Shown here one piece after another: positions 1-7,297 of a DNA stretch of 16,541 nt. This DNA comes from Kiritimatiellia bacterium (GTDB lineage Bacteria; Verrucomicrobiota; Kiritimatiellia; UBA8416; JABMPJ01). Position numbers and translations under genes: made by a program. Below the pieces are notes generated by a model. It made no database searches, was not told the DNA's origin, and saw only the letters and a list, made by a program, of their open reading frames with translations. The DNA lies in the NCBI GenBank assembly GCA_029939545.1, contig JAOZSS010000037.1, positions 1-16,541 on the forward strand, in the 5' to 3' direction. The first letter of the stretch is position 1. Every line of letters starts with the position of its first letter.

Positions 1-30
1 TGTTTCGCCGATTGACGTGGAGATAACGGG

Positions 31-1023
31 ATGAAGACGGCTGGGGAACCAGATATGACGAACGGCAAGAACCAAGCCCTGTACACAGTAATTGTTCCCG
101 CTTACAACGAGGAAGATGGACTACGCGATGTTCTGGAATCACTACTAAGCCTTCAACAGGAGCACCGTTTCGAAATCATCGCTGTTGACGATGGTTCTAC
201 CGATGCCACGGCAGACATTCTTGAGTCCTATGCATCACGCATTGAGGTCCTGCGGCATCGGTCGAATCGCGGATATGGCGCCTCTTTGAAGACGGGGGTT
301 CGTGCGGCAGAAACCGAGAATGTAGTTTTCTTCGACGGTGACGGTCAGCACCAAGCCTGCTACCTGTCCACAATTTTTGAGTCATTGCGGAGCTATGAAT
401 TTGCCATTGGCATTCGGGAAGACGCTTCGGGTGTGCCGGTGGTGCGGAGACCGGGGAAGTGGCTGCTGGCCAAGACGTGTAATTTTCTCGCCGCTCAGGA
501 AATTCCCGACATCAACTGTGGCTTGCGTGGTGGGCGCCGCCATCTTTATCTTCAGATGTTGGCTCTGTTGCCGGATGGGTTCTCGTTTACCACAACATCG
601 CTCTTGCACATGTTGAAGAGCCGGTTCTCGTATGTCTATGTTCCGGTTATTGCCCTTGAGCGTCAGGGGAACAGTTCGGTACGTATTGTGTACGATGGGC
701 TCAAGACTTTATTGCTGATTCAGCGCTTGATCATGCTGTTTGATCCGATGCGCGCCTTGGGATATCCCGCCTTGGCATTGCTGGCGTTCGGTGCGGTGTA
801 CCAACTGTGGATACTCTGTGTTTATGGCTTGCATATTGAGGGGGCGGCAATCGTCGCCCTGGTGTCCGGACTAATGCTCTTCATGTTCGGCTTGTTAGCG
901 GACCAGGTTGCCAGCCTGCGCAAGGAGATTAGTTCGCAGAACAGTATGTTGATTGAGCATTTTCAATCAATCACCGAAACAACGGGACAACAGCCAGAGT
1001 TTGTGGATGAGCATGTGGGATAA
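31..1023 (+). CDS. GT2 glycosyltransferase, DPM1/GtrB-like, membrane anchored
   Basis: Likely transfers a sugar from a nucleotide donor to polyprenyl phosphate at the cytoplasmic face of the inner membrane. The GT-A fold is visible as VIVPAYNEEDG near residues 20-30, the nucleotide-binding VDDGS at 52-56 and the metal-binding FDGDGQH at 101-107. Two hydrophobic segments follow at about 242-266 and 271-297, the usual C-terminal anchor of the dolichol/undecaprenyl-phosphate sugar synthase group. The length (330 aa) fits that group. The ATG at 31 has a GGAG eight bases upstream; ATG 55 is an alternative start and the catalytic domain begins only after it. The 3' end overlaps the next GT4 gene, which suggests translational coupling. 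The sugar and acceptor cannot be told from sequence. Bases 1-15 could be the last codons and stop of an upstream gene, but this is too short to call. Confidence 0.9.
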   Translation: MKTAGEPDMTNGKNQALYTVIVPAYNEEDGLRDVLESLLSLQQEHRFEIIAVDDGSTDATADILESYASRIEVLRHRSNRGYGASLKTGVRAAETENVVFFDGDGQHQACYLSTIFESLRSYEFAIGIREDASGVPVVRRPGKWLLAKTCNFLAAQEIPDINCGLRGGRRHLYLQMLALLPDGFSFTTTSLLHMLKSRFSYVYVPVIALERQGNSSVRIVYDGLKTLLLIQRLIMLFDPMRALGYPALALLAFGAVYQLWILCVYGLHIEGAAIVALVSGLMLFMFGLLADQVASLRKEISSQNSMLIEHFQSITETTGQQPEFVDEHVG

Positions 1024-2179
1024 GAACAGGGATAAACCGATCCGCCTGCTGTCTGTGTGTCATGGGTATCCGCCCTATTGTGGTGGGGCAGAAAACGCCG
1101 CAGCATTTATCACCGAGCATGCGGCTCGGGAAGCGGGTATTACTGCCATGGTTGTGACCTCAACCATTGGCGGGCGGCTTCCGCGGCATGCGGAGTGCAA
1201 CGATGTCGATATCCATCGCATCCCCTCCTACAAACGGGCATGGACGCGGCATACCGTACTTGAGTTGGGGCTGTTCTTTCTGTCGGGGTGGCTGCACAGC
1301 CGGAAACTCTATGATGCCCTGCAGCCGGATTATGTGCTGGCCCATTTCACCATGCCCGCTGGGGTACTGGCGGCGGCGTGGAAGCGACGTTTCGGGACAC
1401 CCTATGCCGTGATCCTGCAAGGATCGGATGTGCCCGGCTATCAACCGTCGCGTTTTCGGTTGCTGCATGGTGTAATGCGTGGGGTGGCCCGGAAGGTGTG
1501 GTCGTCAGCTGATCATGTTTTTGCGGTGGGACGCCCCCTGGCGGCGCTGGCCGGCGAATGCTGGTCGGGGCCGATTCAAGTGATTCCCAATGGGGTGAGC
1601 GATGCCTGGTTCCGACCGCATGATTATCAGCCACGTGAACGTCTGACGATTCTGGTGGTAGCTCAGTTGATTGAGCGCAAGGGCATTCAATACCTGTTGG
1701 AGGCGCTGTCCCTCATGCAAGCGGACCCCTCTGTGGTCCATCTGTGCGGAACCGGTCCCTATCAAGAGGCTCTGCGCAAGCAGGCTGATGCCCTTGGGCT
1801 TGCCGACCAAGTGGTGTTTCATGGCAGTGTGGATGCCGACCGCATTCGTGAACTGCAGGATGCCTCGGATCTGTTTGTTTTGCCCTCGCGACAGGAGGGG
1901 CTTCCGCTTTCGTTGCTTGAGGCAATGGCGGCCGGGATGCCGGTTGTGGCTACTCCTGTTGGAGACATCGGACGTGTATTGCAGCATGAACAGAACGGGC
2001 TCATAATGGCTCCGGGCGATATCGAAGCCTTGACTGAGGCGCTGCAGACGCTCAGTGATGATGAATCGCTGCGCGAAGCATATGGCAAAGCGGCCCGGAG
2101 TGCGGTGGAATCGTACCGCTGGTCAACTATATGGGGACAGTATCGGGAGGTGATGTTTCCACATCAACTTCCAGCATAG
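1007..2179 (+). CDS. GT4 (GT-B fold) glycosyltransferase
   Basis: Retaining glycosyltransferase expected to add a sugar from a nucleotide-sugar donor to a lipid-linked glycan in the cytoplasm. The N-terminal Rossmann half opens with IRLLSVCHGYPPYCGGAE, the usual GT4 glycine-rich entry, and carries GSDVPGY near 139-145. The C-terminal half has PNGVSDAWF near 194, VAQLIERKG near 218 and the donor-binding E-x7-E element, E297 and E305, within RQEGLPLSLLEAMAAG. About 390 aa is normal for the family, and no membrane segment is seen. The frame is open back to 953, but the family starts close to the IRLL strand, so ATG 1007 or ATG 1013 is more likely; either overlaps the preceding GT2 gene by 11-17 bases. 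Donor and linkage are unknown. Confidence 0.9.
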   Translation: MSMWDKNRDKPIRLLSVCHGYPPYCGGAENAAAFITEHAAREAGITAMVVTSTIGGRLPRHAECNDVDIHRIPSYKRAWTRHTVLELGLFFLSGWLHSRKLYDALQPDYVLAHFTMPAGVLAAAWKRRFGTPYAVILQGSDVPGYQPSRFRLLHGVMRGVARKVWSSADHVFAVGRPLAALAGECWSGPIQVIPNGVSDAWFRPHDYQPRERLTILVVAQLIERKGIQYLLEALSLMQADPSVVHLCGTGPYQEALRKQADALGLADQVVFHGSVDADRIRELQDASDLFVLPSRQEGLPLSLLEAMAAGMPVVATPVGDIGRVLQHEQNGLIMAPGDIEALTEALQTLSDDESLREAYGKAARSAVESYRWSTIWGQYREVMFPHQLPA

Positions 2180-2210
2180 GGGGCTGACGACAAAGCGTGT
2201 CGGTGTAAGC

Positions 2211-2966
2211 ATGGCTAGCAGGGATGACAACAGTGTGAATGAAGACGCAGCGGCTTCGGATGGCCTGGCGCACAGCCTGGACCTCCTGAAGGACACCTAC
2301 AACTACAACCACTGGATCTACTCGCTCCTTCGCCCCTATATCGGTAGCAGTGTGCTTGAGATAGGCAGTGGCTGCGGCAACATCAGCCGATTCCTGTTGG
2401 ATCGGCCCCACCTAACCTGCCTGGAACCTCTGGCTGACAACATCGAAGCCCTTGAACGTCTCGCCTTCCTCCACCGAAACCTCGAGGTCGTGAAGGGGTG
2501 GGCCGAGGACATCCCCAACGATACGGTCAGGTCCAATCACCATGACAGTGTTGTTTGCATCAATGTTCTCGAGCATATCAAAGACGACCAAGAGGCCCTG
2601 GTGAACCTCTTTAGCGTCTTGCGTCCCGGCGGCATGCTGCTGCTATACGTGCCCGCCATACGTTGGGCCTATGGTGAGATGGACCGGGAACTGAATCACC
2701 ATCGCAGGTATTCCTGTAGGCGTCTCAAGAACGCGGGTTTCAGAATTGTGTATCACCGCTATGTGAACTTCATTGGTTTGCTCGGGTGGTGGTGGTCAGG
2801 GCGGGTACTCAAAGAGGGCATCATTGATCCGAAGAAAGCTCGGTTTGTGGATCGGATCGCACCACATCTGATGGCGTGGGAGGGTCTTGTGCATCCGTTG
2901 ATGGGTCAGTCCCTGTTCTTTGCCGCCGGGCTTTCATGGGGCTGGGATGTATCTTCTTCCTGGTAG
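2211..2966 (+). CDS. Class I SAM-dependent methyltransferase with altered C-terminus
   Basis: SAM methyltransferase of the Methyltransf_11/12 type found in glycan loci, probably methylating a sugar or a lipid-linked intermediate. Motif I is VLEIGSGCGN at 48-57, the post-motif acidic residue lies in CLEPLADN, motif II/III is CINVLEHIKDD at about 116-126, and LRPGGMLLLYVP follows near 140-151. The downstream elements MDRELNHHRRYS and FIGLLGWWWSGRVLKE are typical of one subgroup. That subgroup normally ends a few residues after a GQSLF-like strand. Here GQSLFFAAG at 232-240 is followed by GLSWGWDVSSSW and a stop, which matches the membrane-protein coding sequence read in another frame. The natural last five to ten residues therefore seem to be lost at a junction near 2920-2935. 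The enzyme core is intact and may be active. The start has only a weak Shine-Dalgarno sequence, 31 bases after the GT4 stop. Confidence 0.82.
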   Translation: MASRDDNSVNEDAAASDGLAHSLDLLKDTYNYNHWIYSLLRPYIGSSVLEIGSGCGNISRFLLDRPHLTCLEPLADNIEALERLAFLHRNLEVVKGWAEDIPNDTVRSNHHDSVVCINVLEHIKDDQEALVNLFSVLRPGGMLLLYVPAIRWAYGEMDRELNHHRRYSCRRLKNAGFRIVYHRYVNFIGLLGWWWSGRVLKEGIIDPKKARFVDRIAPHLMAWEGLVHPLMGQSLFFAAGLSWGWDVSSSW

Positions 2967-3556
2967 CCATGGAAGAGATAAGTTGGGGACAGCGCCTGTT
3001 TCACTGGGGCGGAGGACACCTGTTTCAAGAACTTAACCTTCAGGGAGAAACCAACGTGCATAATTTTGTAAGCCCGTCGCTACTCGCTTTGGTATTACAG
3101 ACTATTGCCGTGCTGATAGTGGTGCTGACGCTGATCAAACCAGCTTTATCCCTGAAGCGCCGTACCCTTCCGGCATGGACATTGTTATTGCCGACGGCAA
3201 CGATTCTGCCGATCGCTGTGCTAACGGTATTGCTTTCTTTTTCACCGATCAGATGTTCCGGCGAACTGATTGAGGAATTATTGGCTCTGATGGCCTTTTG
3301 CTACAGCATCCAACTGTTTGTTCCGATGGCTCGACCAGGTTCGAATAGGCGCAGTGAGGTATCGCATCCGCTTCACGAAGCGCGCCGCGAAAGACGTCAA
3401 GACTCTCACAGGGAAACTACAGACCAAGCTGAAAGAGATCCTCCGCAACCGTATTGCCCGTGCGCCTTATGGCGGCAAGCCGCTTGTCGGCGAGCTAAAG
3501 GGGTATTACTCGGTTTACTTAACCTTCAAGGACAGGATTGTCTATACCGCGCATAA
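2936..3556 (+). pseudogene. Remnant of an integral membrane protein (EEISWGQR-type family)
   Basis: An interior piece of a hypothetical multi-pass membrane protein family. I recognise it from the conserved segment FFLVAMEEISWGQRLFHW followed by NLQGETNVHN (codons 34-43). Known members carry further membrane segments before this block; they are absent here because the reading frame upstream is only a shadow of the methyltransferase gene. Two or three hydrophobic segments follow (about 3079-3135, 3187-3243 and 3265-3325), the last containing GELIEELLALMAFCYSIQLF, which looks like the family's C-terminal helix. From about 3330 the frame reads through sequence that encodes the RelE-type toxin in another frame, giving an arginine-rich tail without membrane character, so the natural stop is also missing. 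Both ends are thus joined to unrelated sequence. ATG 2936 and ATG 2969 are only formal starts. Function of the family is unknown. Confidence 0.6.
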
Positions 3557-3608
3557 CGACGAGCTGGTCGTTGTGATCATCCGCGCCAGCACACACTATG
3601 GGGAGTGA
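3354..3608 (+). CDS. RelE/ParE-superfamily toxin without adjacent antitoxin
   Basis: Small basic protein (84 aa) with the RelE/ParE fold. RYRIRFTKRAAKDVKTL forms the first strand and helix (residues 2-18), LVGELKGYYSVYL at 44-56 the central strands, KDRIVYT at 59-65, and the ending RASTHYGE at 77-84 is characteristic of one RelE/StbE-like subgroup. Family members cleave mRNA at the ribosome or inhibit gyrase; the sequence does not decide between these. GTG 3354 is chosen because homologues start two or three residues before the RIRF strand; the open frame extends to a TTG at 3318. The ribosome binding site is poor (AGG at 3347-3349). The antitoxin gene expected just upstream is absent: that position is filled by the membrane-protein remnant, and nothing antitoxin-like lies between this stop and the ATPase gene at 3685. 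It may be an orphan or silent toxin. Confidence 0.82.
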   Translation: MRYRIRFTKRAAKDVKTLTGKLQTKLKEILRNRIARAPYGGKPLVGELKGYYSVYLTFKDRIVYTAHNDELVVVIIRASTHYGE

Positions 3609-3650
3609 GGTGAGATTACGCGGGAGGTAGGTGGTATATTGAAAACTCTG

Positions 3651-3679
3651 TTGACAGAACCGAAAATTCAAGGTAGATA
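3651..3679 (+). promoter_or_regulatory. Possible sigma-70-type promoter for the DUF4143 ATPase
   Basis: A perfect TTGACA hexamer at 3651-3656 is followed after 17 bases by TAGATA at 3674-3679, a poor -10 match (three of six). Transcription would begin at or next to the ATG at 3685, giving an almost leaderless message. The AGAGG ending two bases before the ATG is too close to be a normal ribosome binding site. Offered as a weak prediction only. Confidence 0.2.
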
Positions 3680-3684
3680 GAGGC

Positions 3685-4842
3685 ATGATCAGGCGCAGGA
3701 ACGAGCTAACGCAGCTGAGGATGTTGCTGAGGAGCCACCGTGTGGTAGGCATCATTGGCGCTCGGCAGGTTGGGAAGTCTACACTGGCGAAGGAGTACCT
3801 CAATACGGTATCGGGCCCATCGCATACGTTCGATCTGGAGAATCCGCATGATCAAGCCCGACTAACGGACCCTATGTTGGCACTGAGCCCCCTCAGGGGA
3901 ATCGTAGTCATCGATGAAATCCAGCGATACCCCGACCTGTTTCCTGTCTTACGTGTGCTTGCGGACCGCCGACCCAATCCCGCTCGCTTCCTGATCCTGG
4001 GAAGCGCATCACCCGAACTTCTGCGACAGAGCTCGGAGTCCCTTGCGGGAAGGGTCTTCTATCATGAACTGAGTGGTTTCTGCCTGGAGGAGGTGGGGAT
4101 TGAGCATGGGAACAAACTCTGGCTGCGTGGTGGACTTCCTCGTTCCTTCCTGGCACGTTCCCATCGGGTCAGCTTTGAGAATCGCGTGGGTTACGTGCGA
4201 ACTTTTCTCGAAAGGGATCTTCCCCAACTCGGAATCAGTGTGAGCGCTTCCACGATGCGGCGATTCTGGACCATGCTGGCGCACTATCACGGACAAACAT
4301 GGAACTCATCCGAGCTGGCCCGCTCATTTGGGGTGGCAGACACGACCGTGCGCAACTATCTGGATCACTTGACCTCGGCTTTGGTGGTACGACAACTACA
4401 GCCTTGGCATGAGAACATATCGAAGCGGCAGGTGAAAGCACCCAAGGTGTATGTCGCCGATACCGGCATTCTGCATGTGCTTCTGAACCTGCCGCAGACG
4501 AGCGATCTTGATGCGCATCCTAAGAGTGGTGCTTCGTGGGAGGGTTTCGTCATGGATCAGATTATTAGGCATGTGGGAGCACGTGCAGAGGAGTGTTTCT
4601 TTTGGGGAACGCACGCTGGAGCCGAGCTTGACCTTCTGATTGTTCGGGGGCGCAAGCGCCTCGGTTTTGAGATCAAGCGGACCTCTGCACCGAAGGTCAC
4701 TCCCTCCATGCGATCTGCTGTTCAGGACCTGAAACTCACACGGCTGGATGTCCTCTATGCGGGGGAGCACACCTTCCCCTTGGGTGAGAAGTTACGGGCA
4801 GTCCCGCTATGTCATCTTCTGGCGCAGATTGCGCCTCTGTGA
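3685..4842 (+). CDS. AAA-family ATP-binding protein with DUF4143 C-terminal domain
   Basis: Cytoplasmic P-loop ATPase of the AAA_14/DUF4143 family, widespread in variable genome regions and without an established biochemical role. Walker A is GARQVGKST at 25-33, Walker B IVVIDEIQ at 73-80, and a sensor-like strand FLILGSAS lies near 108-115. A winged-helix-like stretch (SSELARSFGVADTTVRNYLDHL) begins about residue 210. The DUF4143 part ends with a PD-(D/E)XK-like constellation, AELDLLI at 313-319 and FEIKR at 328-332. The length of 385 aa is full for the family, so the gene looks intact. It stands between the RelE-type gene and asnB, transcribed with them, and asnB begins 33 bases after its stop. 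It is not an obvious part of glycan synthesis, and its position next to an orphan toxin suggests an acquired accessory gene. Confidence 0.9.
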   Translation: MIRRRNELTQLRMLLRSHRVVGIIGARQVGKSTLAKEYLNTVSGPSHTFDLENPHDQARLTDPMLALSPLRGIVVIDEIQRYPDLFPVLRVLADRRPNPARFLILGSASPELLRQSSESLAGRVFYHELSGFCLEEVGIEHGNKLWLRGGLPRSFLARSHRVSFENRVGYVRTFLERDLPQLGISVSASTMRRFWTMLAHYHGQTWNSSELARSFGVADTTVRNYLDHLTSALVVRQLQPWHENISKRQVKAPKVYVADTGILHVLLNLPQTSDLDAHPKSGASWEGFVMDQIIRHVGARAEECFFWGTHAGAELDLLIVRGRKRLGFEIKRTSAPKVTPSMRSAVQDLKLTRLDVLYAGEHTFPLGEKLRAVPLCHLLAQIAPL

Positions 4843-4875
4843 GTGTTTCCAGTCTCAAGCAAAGGTGAAAGCAGT

Positions 4876-6855
4876 ATGTGTGGCATTTGTGGAGTCGTTG
4901 CGCGCAGGGCTGAACCGCTCGGGCTGACTGTGCGTGCCATGAATGATGCGCAGGTGCATCGGGGGCCCGATGGCGAGGGATATTACCTGGACGGTGTTTC
5001 GTCTTCCGTAACTTTCGCTGGGTCAGACGTGCCGTACGAGCCGACGACATGCGCTCTGGGGCATCGCCGTCTGGCTATCATCGATCCCGTCGGCGGGGCA
5101 CAGCCGATGCTCAGTGAGGATGGGCGGATTGCGGCGCTGTTGAACGGCGAGATCTATAACTTCCGGGAGCTGCGTACCGAGCTTGAGCGGGACGGGGCTG
5201 TGTTTCAGACGGATTCGGATACCGAGGTGCTGATTCACCTTCACCGCAAGCATCCTGAGCATCCTGCCCGTTGGCTGGCGCGGCTCAATGGCATTTTCGC
5301 AATTGCCCTCTGGGACTGTGCTCAGAGGCGACTTCTACTGGCGCGCGATCACTATGGTGTGAAGCCGCTACACTATGCCCAGGAGGGGGAACGTCTGCTT
5401 TTCGCCTCCGAGATTAAGGCACTACTGGCTGCGGGTGTGCGGCCGCGCCTCAATCGCGCCGCGCTGCATGTCTTCATGAATATCCGCTATGTGCCGGGCA
5501 ACGAGACGCTTTTCGAAGGGGTTTGCCGTCTGCCGCCGGCACATTTTGCGTGGGTGGCCGGGGGACGTATGTCTGAGCCGGAGCGGTTCTACACGCTTCC
5601 TGCGTTTGAAGCGCCCGCGTGCGAGTCACGTGAGGCGGCACGCGAAGCCGTAACGGGCGCATTTGATCGCGCCGTGGCGCGGCAGCTCGTGAGTGATGTG
5701 CCCGTGGGCATGGCGCTTTCGGGCGGGCTCGACTCGAGCATGATCGTGGCGGCCGCATCTCGGGCCTACCGCGAGGGAGCAGATCTTCGCACGGCAGACC
5801 GAACACTGCGGACCTTCACGCTTGGGTTCAATGAGCCGACCGACGAGAACGATGATGCACGGTTGGTGGCCGACCATTTTGGGACCGAGCACCACGATAC
5901 GCTCCTGGAGTCCAACCCGCTTGCCCAGGCCGCCGATGTGATTCGCGCCGTGGAAGAGCCCAAGGTCAATATGATCCAGGGCTATAACCTGGCGCAATTC
6001 GTGAAGCCGCACGTTAAGGTGCTCTTTGGTGGGCTTGGTGGGGACGAGCTGTTCGCGGGGTATGACATCCACCGCTTCTGTAACACGCTGGGGCGGATGC
6101 ATCACTGGACGCCTCGAGCGCTGCAGAGCGGACTGCTGGGACCTGCGGGACGCCTGCTGTGGCAGATTCAGAGTCGTTCCGGCATCCTGCGAACCGAACA
6201 TTATCGGATCGGCGCCCAGATCGCTCTGTCGGCAGGTGACCGTGCCCAGTTCTACTGCCGCTTGCGCAATACCTGGGACTACGATGCGGGAATGTACGAG
6301 CGGTTGTATGTTGACCCGGACGCTTTCCGCTCGCTGCCTCGCACCGGGAGCTACTTCGAGTCGCTCTTCTCCGGTACGGGCAGTTACCTTGAAGACGTGT
6401 TGCGGGTCGAATTCCAGACTAAGATGGTGAACGACTTTCTCGTCAACGAAGACCGCGTCACGAGTGCCCACGGCGTGGAGGGGCGTGTGCCGTTCCTGGA
6501 CCGCGACCTTGTGGAGCTGGCCTTTCAACTGCCCGGGCACTGGAAAATGAAAGGGTGTGAGACCAAAACACTCTGGAAGGAGAGTGTGGGGGATGTGCTT
6601 CCCGCGCAGATCCGCCAGAAGAAGAAGCAGGGATTCACCTTCAGTTCCTCTCACCAGTGGGAGAAGGATCTTCGCGGCGCTGTTGAACGCGAGCTCACGC
6701 AAGAGTGGTGCCATGACACTGGGCTCTTCAACCACGACTTCGCAGCCTCCTTGCTGGCGTACCCGCCACACAAGAATCTGCGATGGCACTATTTCACGGC
6801 GTGGATGATGCTGGGCGTCAAACAGTGGATGGATGTGTTTGATGTCGACGTGTGA
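4876..6855 (+). CDS. asnB: Glutamine-dependent asparagine synthetase-type amidotransferase
   Basis: Class II (Ntn) glutamine amidotransferase fused to an ATP-pyrophosphatase synthetase domain. The start is set at ATG 4876, because this makes Cys2 of MCGICGVV the N-terminal nucleophile after methionine removal; an AAAGGTG sequence lies about eight bases upstream. The frame is open upstream to 4843, but that would bury the cysteine. The glutaminase domain shows LGHRRLAIID, LNGEIYNF and DTEVLIHLH. The synthetase domain has the PP-loop SGGLDSS at 282-288 and GGLGGDELFAGY at 385-396, then the C-terminal EGRVPFLDRDLVELA. The length (659 aa) is typical of glycan-locus AsnB proteins. Family members either make asparagine or, as with WbpS in Pseudomonas O-antigen loci, are linked to amidation of uronic-acid sugars; the surroundings favour the second role, by inference. 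Confidence 0.93.
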   Translation: MCGICGVVARRAEPLGLTVRAMNDAQVHRGPDGEGYYLDGVSSSVTFAGSDVPYEPTTCALGHRRLAIIDPVGGAQPMLSEDGRIAALLNGEIYNFRELRTELERDGAVFQTDSDTEVLIHLHRKHPEHPARWLARLNGIFAIALWDCAQRRLLLARDHYGVKPLHYAQEGERLLFASEIKALLAAGVRPRLNRAALHVFMNIRYVPGNETLFEGVCRLPPAHFAWVAGGRMSEPERFYTLPAFEAPACESREAAREAVTGAFDRAVARQLVSDVPVGMALSGGLDSSMIVAAASRAYREGADLRTADRTLRTFTLGFNEPTDENDDARLVADHFGTEHHDTLLESNPLAQAADVIRAVEEPKVNMIQGYNLAQFVKPHVKVLFGGLGGDELFAGYDIHRFCNTLGRMHHWTPRALQSGLLGPAGRLLWQIQSRSGILRTEHYRIGAQIALSAGDRAQFYCRLRNTWDYDAGMYERLYVDPDAFRSLPRTGSYFESLFSGTGSYLEDVLRVEFQTKMVNDFLVNEDRVTSAHGVEGRVPFLDRDLVELAFQLPGHWKMKGCETKTLWKESVGDVLPAQIRQKKKQGFTFSSSHQWEKDLRGAVERELTQEWCHDTGLFNHDFAASLLAYPPHKNLRWHYFTAWMMLGVKQWMDVFDVDV

Positions 6856-7123
6856 TGTGGGGAAGCGGAGATGCGTGCTTGAGTGATACGGCGGTCCTTA
6901 CTACTATTGTCGTGTGGATGTTGATGATACAATCCAAACCAGTATTGCGACTACCGGCATGCTTCGATGGCGGTATTGCGTTGATGCGGCAGAATATCAG
7001 GCGCCGGAACCCCAGCCATACGGAGCATCAGGTCGATACCGAACTGGATGCGTGGTTGTATCGAACAAACGACCCCATTTCCGGTGATATATCGGGTCGA
7101 GTCCGAGTGCGAGACAAAGACTG
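6856..7123 (+). other. Unassigned stretch between asnB and the nucleotidyltransferase fragment
   Basis: No recognised gene. Two plus-strand frames are open. One starts at GTG 6852, overlapping the asnB stop, runs 90 codons and stops at 7122-7124, overlapping the next ATG at 7124. The other is open from 6887 to 7087, includes RVDVDDTIQTSIATTG and has no convincing start. Neither product resembles a family I know, and the first has an unnatural residue mix. The second frame has the more protein-like composition and might be the decayed tail of a lost gene. The stretch could be debris left by rearrangement. Confidence 0.3.
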
Positions 7124-7297
7124 ATGACCACTCTACAAGCCCTTCTTCGCCAAGTAACTGTATTTTTTGACAAACGGCATCAGCCGTGGGCGATGGTCGG
7201 CGGGCTGGCTGTTTCTGTTCGCACGGACCGCGGAGTCAATCGCTCGCGCCACCTGGTTGACGATCTGATGCGCGCCTGGCGGGAGTTCAGACCTTGA
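7124..7297 (+). pseudogene. 5' fragment of a nucleotidyltransferase gene (MNT/AbiEii-like)
   Basis: A 57-codon frame, below usual ORF cut-offs. Its first 35 residues, with LLRQVTVFFDKRHQPW and MVGGLAVSVRTD at 24-35, match the N-terminus of minimal nucleotidyltransferases of the MNT/AbiEii-like group, where VGGLAV is the strand just before the catalytic D-x-D. The sequence then switches to GVNRSRHLVDDLMRAWREFRP and stops, so the catalytic aspartates and the rest of the enzyme are missing. The stop TGA (7295-7297) overlaps the TTG start of the toroid gene. One reading is that the last 20 or so residues are the true 3' tail of an older operon gene, joined near 7225-7232 to the incoming nucleotidyltransferase 5' end. 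No activity is expected. Confidence 0.5.

Noticed and set aside
5626..6789. Minus-strand frame of 387 codons opposite asnB
   Set aside because: It lies fully antisense to a convincing AsnB gene, has no family motifs and is a codon-bias shadow of G+C-rich coding DNA.
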